A DNA stretch of 18,662 nt, from assembly GCA_903922325.1 (NCBI GenBank), contig CAIXTG010000171.1, positions 1-18,662 on the forward strand. The letters are read 5' to 3'. The notes beneath the pieces were generated by a model. It was not told the origin of the DNA and searched no databases. It was given only the letters and a program-made list of their open reading frames with translations. Within the stretch, counting starts at the first letter, position 1; the number at the start of each line of letters is the position of its first letter. Of this stretch, positions 13,851 through 18,662 are shown piece by piece. Position numbers and translations under genes: made by a program. The stretch is from an uncultured Actinomycetes bacterium (GTDB lineage: Bacteria > Actinomycetota > Actinomycetes > Nanopelagicales > Nanopelagicaceae).

Positions 13851-14462
13851 ATGGCTGAGATTTCAATCAATGGCGTTCGCCGTACTGAATTTGGTAAAGG
13901 CGCATCACGTCGTAATCGACGCGATGGTTTAGTTCCTGCAGTTATCTACGGACACGGTGAAACACCTGCCCACGTAACACTTCCAGCACGCGAACTTGGC
14001 GTTGCACTTAAAACATCAAACGTACTTCTAGATATCGTCGTTGATGGCACAACTGTTCTAACTTTGCCTAAGGCTGTTGTTCGCAACGCACTTAAGGGCA
14101 CACTTGAGCACGTTGACTTAGTTTTGGTTCGCCGCGGCGAGCGCGTTGTTGTTGCTGTTCCAGTTCACACTTCTGGTGAGCACGACCGCGACGGAATTCT
14201 TGAGCACGTTCACCACTCAATCGAAGTTGAAACTGAAGCAACTGCAATTCCTAGCTTCTTCGAACTTGATCTAACTGGCATGGCTGCCGGCACATCTATG
14301 TATGCCGAAAACGTTGCATTGCCAGCTGGCGTAACACTTATCTCTGATCCAAAGATGGTTGTTGTACACCTTTCAGAGCGTTCAACTGCAGTTGAACCAG
14401 TTGCTGAAGCGGCACCAGCTGCTGCAGCCGCACCTGCTGCTGAAGAGAAGAAAGAGTCTTAA
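13851..14462 (+). CDS. rplY: 50S ribosomal protein L25, long (CTC/TL5) form
   Basis: Binds 5S rRNA loop E in the central protuberance of the large subunit. The N-terminal L25 domain (about 1-90) has RRTEFGKGASRRNRRDGLVP and VIYGHGETP, followed by the second beta domain of the general-stress CTC form (about 95-180, with GTLEHVDLVLVRRGERV, HHSIEVETEA and PSFFELDLTGM). The last 20 or so residues are an Ala/Pro/Glu-rich, probably disordered tail ending EEKKES, as in many actinobacteria. A clear AGGAG ribosome binding site precedes it, in contrast to most genes of this window. Codon use is noticeably enriched in GTT, CTT and GCA, in keeping with high expression. Confidence 0.96.
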   Translation: MAEISINGVRRTEFGKGASRRNRRDGLVPAVIYGHGETPAHVTLPARELGVALKTSNVLLDIVVDGTTVLTLPKAVVRNALKGTLEHVDLVLVRRGERVVVAVPVHTSGEHDRDGILEHVHHSIEVETEATAIPSFFELDLTGMAAGTSMYAENVALPAGVTLISDPKMVVVHLSERSTAVEPVAEAAPAAAAAPAAEEKKES

Positions 14463-14485
14463 TCGGTTGATCCCAGTTCAACTAC

Positions 14486-14497
14486 TAATCTAGGGAC
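14486..14497 (+). promoter_or_regulatory. Possible -10 box upstream of pth
   Basis: TAATCT at 14486-14491 lies 6 nt before an ATG at 14498 and 17 nt before the pth ATG. It predicts a transcript starting at 14498 and so an 11-nt leader for pth, or a leaderless mini-frame (next entry). Confidence 0.35.
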
Positions 14498-14521
14498 ATG
14501 GATTTAACATGCTGTGGTTAG
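14498..14521 (+). other. Possible leaderless 7-codon upstream frame overlapping the pth start
   Basis: ATG at 14498 opens a frame encoding MDLTCCG that stops at TAG 14519-14521, overlapping the pth start in another frame. It would begin exactly at the predicted transcript start. Two adjacent Cys codons recall the leaderless polycysteine upstream frames known in mycobacteria, but here they follow automatically from the pth start sequence ATGCTGT, so this may be chance. Confidence 0.2.
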
Positions 14522-15084
14522 TAGTTGGGTTGGGCAATCCCGGCCCCGAATACGAAGCAACTCGCCATAACATTGGCCAATTAGTTGTAGATCAGCTGGC
14601 AAAATCTAACTCTGCTAAATGGAGTTCACATAAATCTCGTTGCGACATTGCTGAATTTAAATTGGGTGTTGGCATTGATGCCGCCTCTGTAATCGTTGCG
14701 AAATCAAAGAGCTATATGAATGAATCTGGTGGCCCAGTTAAAGCCCTTGCTAACTTTTATAAAGTAGAACTGGCAAACATTATTGTTTTGCACGACGAGT
14801 TAGATATTCCATTTGCCGCAATTCGCAGCAAAGTAGCTGGCGGCGACAATGGCCACAATGGTCTGAAATCACTGACATCTTCATTCGGCAGCGCTGAATA
14901 TTTGCGCGTGCGATTAGGTATCGGCCGTCCGCCTGGCCAACAAGACCCAGGCGATTTTGTTTTAAAACAGTTTGCGTCAGCTGAAAAGAAAGAGTTAACG
15001 GACTTTATTTTGCGCGGTGCTGATTGCGTTGAATCTTTGATTACCCAAGGTTTAGAACGTACTCAATCAGCGTTTAATAGCTGA
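14509..15084 (+). CDS. pth: Peptidyl-tRNA hydrolase
   Basis: Releases peptides from tRNAs that fall off the ribosome. The 191 residues are normal for the bacterial family. Visible are VVGLGNPGPEYEATRHNIG with catalytic His20, KSKSYMNESG, HDELDIP with Asp96, and the GGDNGHNGLKS loop that contacts the tRNA. Only a weak GGA (14500-14502) stands before the ATG. The gene follows rplY by 46 bp, a pairing conserved in actinobacteria, and converges on ppc with 14 bp between the two stop codons. Confidence 0.96.
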   Translation: MLWLVVGLGNPGPEYEATRHNIGQLVVDQLAKSNSAKWSSHKSRCDIAEFKLGVGIDAASVIVAKSKSYMNESGGPVKALANFYKVELANIIVLHDELDIPFAAIRSKVAGGDNGHNGLKSLTSSFGSAEYLRVRLGIGRPPGQQDPGDFVLKQFASAEKKELTDFILRGADCVESLITQGLERTQSAFNS

Positions 15085-15098
15085 TTTAATCTGTTCGG

Positions 15099-17816
15099 TC
15101 AGCCAGTGTTGCGTAAGCCAGCTGCCACACCATTAATAGTTAGCAGCAGCGCACGAATCAATAGTGGGTCCGCATCGGCACCTTCGGTGCGCACTCGGCT
15201 GAGCAAGTTAATTTGCAGCAAGTGCAGAGGTGATAGATAAGCATCGCGAACTTGCAAGGTGCGCGAAAGAATTGGCTGATCTTCGAGCAGCGATTTCTTC
15301 TTGGTTAACAAGTTAATTTCCGCAACCGTAAGTGCGAACTCAGCTTCAATATCTGCTAGAAAATGATGCAACTCAACCGGTACTAGCTTTTCAACATAAC
15401 GACGAGCCAACACTAAATCTGTTTTTGCTAGCGTCATCTCGACGTTGCTAATAAAGGTATTGAAGAAATGCCACTCTTTCAGCATTCGTGATGCAACCTC
15501 GCCATGACCGGCTTCGCGTGCTGCTTTTAATCCAGTGCCGACGCCATACCAACCAGGCACGATCTGACGAGATTGGGTCCAACCAAATACCCATGGAATC
15601 GCACGCAAACTACCTAGGCCACTTGCTGCATCTGGGCGACGCGATGGTCGTGATCCTAAGAATAGATTTCCCAGTTGTTCAACAGGGGTGGAAGCATAGA
15701 AATATGCGGGCAAATCTGCGTGATCGATCAAGGAACGATATTTGGCAAATGAATTATCGCTAATTGATTGCATGCAATTACTCCAGCGCTCAAGATCTTC
15801 GGGCGCTTGGCGAGGTCCGCGATTTAGAACTGTTGCTTCAAGAGCAGCTGCCAAAGTTAATTCAACATTTTCACGGGCAAGCGAAGGAAGTGAGAACTTA
15901 TCGCTAATAACTTCGCCTTGTTCAGTCATTTTAATTTCGCCATCAATTGAGCCCCAAGGAAGCGCAATCAAAGCTTCATATGTTGGGCCACCACCGCGAC
16001 CAACTGAACCACCGCGACCGTGGAATAAACGTAACCGAATTCCATATTTCATTGCCACATCACGCAAATTGCGTTGGGCTCGGTGAATTTCCCATTGGCT
16101 AGTAGCGATGCCAGCATCTTTATTGGAATCTGAGTAACCCAACATGATCTCTTGTACATCGCCACGCAAAGTTAAAAGCTTGCGATAAACAGGGTTTGCA
16201 AGAAGTTTTTCCAAAATTTCACCGGCGGCACGTAATTCGGCCACTGTTTCAAGAAGTGGGGCAAAACCAATTCGAGCCACATTCTTATCAAGATCAACGA
16301 GACCAACATTTTTACCAAGAACCACAGCTGCTAATAAATCATCAGCACCTTTAGTCATCGAGACGATATAGGTTTCGATTGCAGTTGACCCGAAACGATC
16401 GATTATTTCGCCAATTGCCGCAAAGGTGTCCATGGTTTTAGTGGCAGCAGCATCAAGTTTGCTTAAGTCAGGTTTAGCTGAATTAGCTAGTTCAGTTGCA
16501 AGCAGAGCAAACTTCTCGTCGTGGCTCTTATCTAGATAACCATCGGCAATAGCTAATTGTGAAAGCACATGGTGATGGGCATCAGAATGTTCACGGATAT
16601 CCATTGTTGCGTGGGTCAAACCAAAAGTACTGACCGTGCGAATTGTGCGTTCGAGTAAGCCAGTTGCGATCAACTCGCCACGGTGGGCGAAAAGTGAATC
16701 GCGCATTAACGTTAAATCAGCCAGTAATTCAGCAGTATCGCAGTAATCACGATGAGGCACGTGTGGCCCGTTAGCCGAATGACGCATACGTGTGAAAGCT
16801 AAGCGATGCACAATTGCTGTGGCCTTCAAGCGATATGGCTCTTCGACATTTAAACGTAAGAAGCGCTCTTCGAATTCTGGAATATGTTGTAAATCTTTTT
16901 CAATTGAGGCAGTTAGTTCAGGTGTTGCGCCAACGATTCGAGTTGATACCGAAAGTAGCTGACGAAGCTCATCCATGGCTGCGATAGTGACGCGAATAGC
17001 GTGGCCAGCCTGCAAAACCATTACGTCGCGGGTTACTTCGCCAGTGATATTTGGGTTTCCATCACGGTCACCACCGATCCAGTTTCCAAAGGAAAGTGGG
17101 CGAGCGGTTACCGGAACATCGATTCCGAGACGTTTCATCTGTGTTGCGAAATCATTTAGAACTTGAGGCACAGATAATTTAAATAAATCATCTAAGTAAT
17201 AAAGCGCGTTCATAGCTTCATCAAGCGGCTCTGGTCGATCGAGTCGAAGTTCATCTGTCTGCCAAAGCAGATCAATTAGTTCGGCTAACTTTGCAACACG
17301 AGCTGGAGATTTTTTCTGGTCAAGTAAAGTCGCAACTTTTCCTAATTTATTCAAAATAGATCGACGAGCTGCTTCAGTTGGATGCGCAGTGAAAACTGGA
17401 CGCACCATTAACTCAGAAACCCAGAGTTCTAAATCAGCATCAGAAAATTCATGACCAGGTGTTTGCGCTTTCTTAGCAGCAATGATGCGATCGGTTGCGC
17501 GAGTTAACCAAGAACCACCCTCGGCACGCGCATCGGCCAAAATATGTGCACGGTGAACTTGTTCAGCAACATTTGCTAAATGAAAATAAGTACTAAATGC
17601 GCGCACCAACTGCACTGAATCTTCAACAGATAAATCAGAAAGTATTTCGCCGCTATCGCCTTCGCGCACAGCCTTACGCACTGCCTCAACTAAATTGAGC
17701 AGTTCGACGCCTTCTTGGCGTACAAGGGTTTGGCCTAAGAGTTCACCTAACTGGCGAACGTCATTACGCAACTCTGCGTCATCGGCCTGGAAATTGCCTG
17801 ACATGGGCGTAATCAT
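15099..17816 (-). CDS. ppc: Phosphoenolpyruvate carboxylase
   Basis: Fixes bicarbonate onto PEP to give oxaloacetate, refilling the TCA cycle. The 905 residues are full length. Landmarks are RPVFTAHPTEAARRS with catalytic His145, GGDRDGNPNIT, IMLGYSDSNKDAG, LFHGRGGSVGRGGGP (the mobile active-site loop), AIPWVFGWTQSR, SNVEMTLAKTDL, and the C-terminal GVAAGLRNTG typical of aspartate-inhibited bacterial enzymes. The ATG at 17816 has GAAAGA six bases upstream; a second ATG at 17804 is possible. It is the only gene of central carbon metabolism here and lies between pth and mfd, where M. tuberculosis has none. Confidence 0.97.
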   Translation of the reverse strand: MITPMSGNFQADDAELRNDVRQLGELLGQTLVRQEGVELLNLVEAVRKAVREGDSGEILSDLSVEDSVQLVRAFSTYFHLANVAEQVHRAHILADARAEGGSWLTRATDRIIAAKKAQTPGHEFSDADLELWVSELMVRPVFTAHPTEAARRSILNKLGKVATLLDQKKSPARVAKLAELIDLLWQTDELRLDRPEPLDEAMNALYYLDDLFKLSVPQVLNDFATQMKRLGIDVPVTARPLSFGNWIGGDRDGNPNITGEVTRDVMVLQAGHAIRVTIAAMDELRQLLSVSTRIVGATPELTASIEKDLQHIPEFEERFLRLNVEEPYRLKATAIVHRLAFTRMRHSANGPHVPHRDYCDTAELLADLTLMRDSLFAHRGELIATGLLERTIRTVSTFGLTHATMDIREHSDAHHHVLSQLAIADGYLDKSHDEKFALLATELANSAKPDLSKLDAAATKTMDTFAAIGEIIDRFGSTAIETYIVSMTKGADDLLAAVVLGKNVGLVDLDKNVARIGFAPLLETVAELRAAGEILEKLLANPVYRKLLTLRGDVQEIMLGYSDSNKDAGIATSQWEIHRAQRNLRDVAMKYGIRLRLFHGRGGSVGRGGGPTYEALIALPWGSIDGEIKMTEQGEVISDKFSLPSLARENVELTLAAALEATVLNRGPRQAPEDLERWSNCMQSISDNSFAKYRSLIDHADLPAYFYASTPVEQLGNLFLGSRPSRRPDAASGLGSLRAIPWVFGWTQSRQIVPGWYGVGTGLKAAREAGHGEVASRMLKEWHFFNTFISNVEMTLAKTDLVLARRYVEKLVPVELHHFLADIEAEFALTVAEINLLTKKKSLLEDQPILSRTLQVRDAYLSPLHLLQINLLSRVRTEGADADPLLIRALLLTINGVAAGLRNTG

Positions 17817-17870
17817 TGCAGGTCTTTCGCAATCGCGATTACCGCACGCGTTCTTTCACCCTCATTGGGC

Positions 17871-17880
17871 AAGATAGAAT
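17871..17880. promoter_or_regulatory. Back-to-back -10 boxes of the ppc/mfd divergent promoter
   Basis: AAGATAGAAT carries TAGAAT on the plus strand (17875-17880) and TATCTT on the minus strand (17876 down to 17871), sharing TA. Predicted start sites are near 17887 for mfd and 17864 for ppc, with leaders of about 74 and 48 nt. The arrangement equals that at 1863-1872. Confidence 0.5.
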
Positions 17881-17891
17881 TGGCGTAATTC

Positions 17892-17919
17892 GCCCCCTCC
17901 CTCCTTTGGGAGTTGGGGC
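17892..17919 (+). promoter_or_regulatory. GC-rich hairpin in the mfd leader
   Basis: GCCCC followed by CTCCC (17892-17901) pairs with GGGAG (17908-17912) and GGGGC (17915-17919): ten base pairs, a TT bulge and a TCCTTT loop. It stands about 5 nt after the predicted mfd transcript start and 31 nt before the ribosome binding site. No T run follows, which argues against an intrinsic terminator; it is more likely a 5' leader structure. Confidence 0.55.
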
Positions 17920-17960
17920 TTAACGGCATTTCGTAGCAGCTAAGTGGGTGGGAGGTTGTC

Positions 17961-18662
17961 ATGCGTGGCTTATTAAATTCACTTGCCGACTTCCCGGAAT
18001 TTATCGATGCAACAAGTGAAAGTAATTTGCATCGATCTCATAATTTGGTCACACCGCCACCTAGTTTTCCGTTCTTGATCGCTCAAATCGCACAATCTAG
18101 GCCAGTTCTAGTCATTAGTGGCTCTAGTCGTGGCGCTGAAGATATCGCCAGCGAACTTCGCGATTTACATGATCGCGTTCTTGAATTTCCAGCTTGGGAA
18201 ACTTTGCCGCACGAACGATTAAGCCCACGAAGTGACACTGTTGCTCGCCGAATTCAAACTTTAAGTGAATTAGCGCATTCGAATTCCGCGCTTAACCCAA
18301 TTGTGATTACTCCAGTGCGTGGTGTCATTCATCGCATAATTGCTGATTTAGCAAAGCAACCTCTTTTAGCTATTGAACAAGGACAAGAGATTTCCTTAAG
18401 TGAGTTAATAAGACATTTAACTGAACTGGCTTATGTGCGAACGGACTTAGTTGAAAAGCGTGGTGAGTTTGCCGTGCGTGGTGGAATCATTGATTTATTT
18501 TTACCGCTGACTAAACACCCCGTTCGGATCGATTTCTTTGGCGATGAGATTGAAGAGTTAAATTACTTCGAAGTTTCTGGCCAGCGAACTTCCGAACCAG
18601 TAATTGGCAAGCTAGAGATTTTTCCTTGTCGCGAACTTTTGTTAACCCAAGAAATCCAAGTC
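17961..18662 (+). CDS. mfd: Transcription-repair coupling factor (partial, N-terminal 234 residues)
   Basis: Mfd pushes stalled RNA polymerase off lesions and recruits UvrA. Only the first 234 codons are in the window and the frame is open to the end. The UvrB-like N-terminal modules are recognisable from FPAWETLPHERLSP followed by VARRIQTLSEL, and then the signature VRTDLVEKRGEFAVRGGIID with HPVRIDFFGDEIEELNYF. The ATG has a strong GGGAGG five bases upstream. The helicase part, RNA polymerase-interacting domain and C-terminus would lie beyond 18662. It is divergent from ppc and has its own promoter and a hairpin leader. Confidence 0.95.
   Translation, partial: MRGLLNSLADFPEFIDATSESNLHRSHNLVTPPPSFPFLIAQIAQSRPVLVISGSSRGAEDIASELRDLHDRVLEFPAWETLPHERLSPRSDTVARRIQTLSELAHSNSALNPIVITPVRGVIHRIIADLAKQPLLAIEQGQEISLSELIRHLTELAYVRTDLVEKRGEFAVRGGIIDLFLPLTKHPVRIDFFGDEIEELNYFEVSGQRTSEPVIGKLEIFPCRELLLTQEIQV

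Noticed and set aside
15488..15763. 91-codon plus-strand open frame inside ppc, and similar long antisense frames elsewhere
   Set aside because: They lie opposite clearly conserved coding regions, have no ribosome binding site and encode compositionally odd products; they are by-products of codon use in the real genes.
17892..17919. The ppc/mfd intergenic hairpin as an intrinsic terminator
   Set aside because: Both flanking genes are transcribed away from it and no T run follows on either strand, so there is no upstream transcript for it to end.
1..18662. CRISPR arrays, insertion sequences, prophage genes or integrase-linked islands
   Set aside because: No tandem spaced repeats, transposase or integrase motifs, or terminal inverted repeats were seen; gene order is the conserved actinobacterial one throughout and base composition is even.

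Overview
The window looks like a piece of a streamlined, AT-leaning actinobacterial chromosome, most like the freshwater acI group (Nanopelagicales, such as Planktophila or Nanopelagicus). The reasons are the gene order, which follows the Actinobacteria-wide order around glp/moeA-rimJ-sepX, pmt|rsmI-metG-tatD-ksgA-ispE and glmU-prs-rplY-pth plus mfd; the codon use, with many TTA leucine codons, unlike high-GC actinobacteria; and the packing, with almost no spacer between genes. The assignment is an inference from sequence reading, not from a search.

Layout. 1-129 is the 3' end of an unidentified gene. 144-1289 is an acyl-CoA dehydrogenase, met tail to tail by 5-formyltetrahydrofolate cyclo-ligase (1279-1833, minus). 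Divergent from it runs a MoeA/gephyrin-like protein (1879-2790), a RimJ-type acetyltransferase and a SepX/GlpR-type membrane protein (to 4237). The same trio sits together in Mycobacterium tuberculosis (moeA1, rimJ, Rv0996), and Glp with GlpR is a known cell-division pair in Corynebacterium. Pmt O-mannosyltransferase (4238-5533, minus) diverges from a tight housekeeping operon: rsmI, metG, tatD, ksgA and ispE (5551-10603). A MarR-type regulator (minus), tRNA-Gln(UUG) and a glmU-prs operon follow, then rplY and pth, ppc on the minus strand, and the first 234 codons of mfd.

How the genes work together. The core is translation and rRNA maturation (rsmI, ksgA, metG, rplY, pth, tRNA-Gln), precursor supply for envelope and nucleotides (ispE for isoprenoids, glmU for UDP-GlcNAc, prs for PRPP), one-carbon metabolism (cyclo-ligase), anaplerosis (ppc), repair (mfd), and a probable divisome module (glp, sepX/glpR).

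Points most worth attention: (1) the Glp/MoeA homologue lacks the inserted MoeA domain and all recognisable molybdotransferase motifs, yet keeps the scaffold and its SepX/GlpR neighbour; (2) all three compact divergent gene pairs appear to fire from overlapping back-to-back -10 hexamers, one of them exactly symmetric; (3) several genes without a Shine-Dalgarno sequence carry TANNNT exactly 6 nt before the start codon, which suggests leaderless mRNAs, including inside operons; (4) all four convergent pairs overlap, abut or lie within 14 nt.
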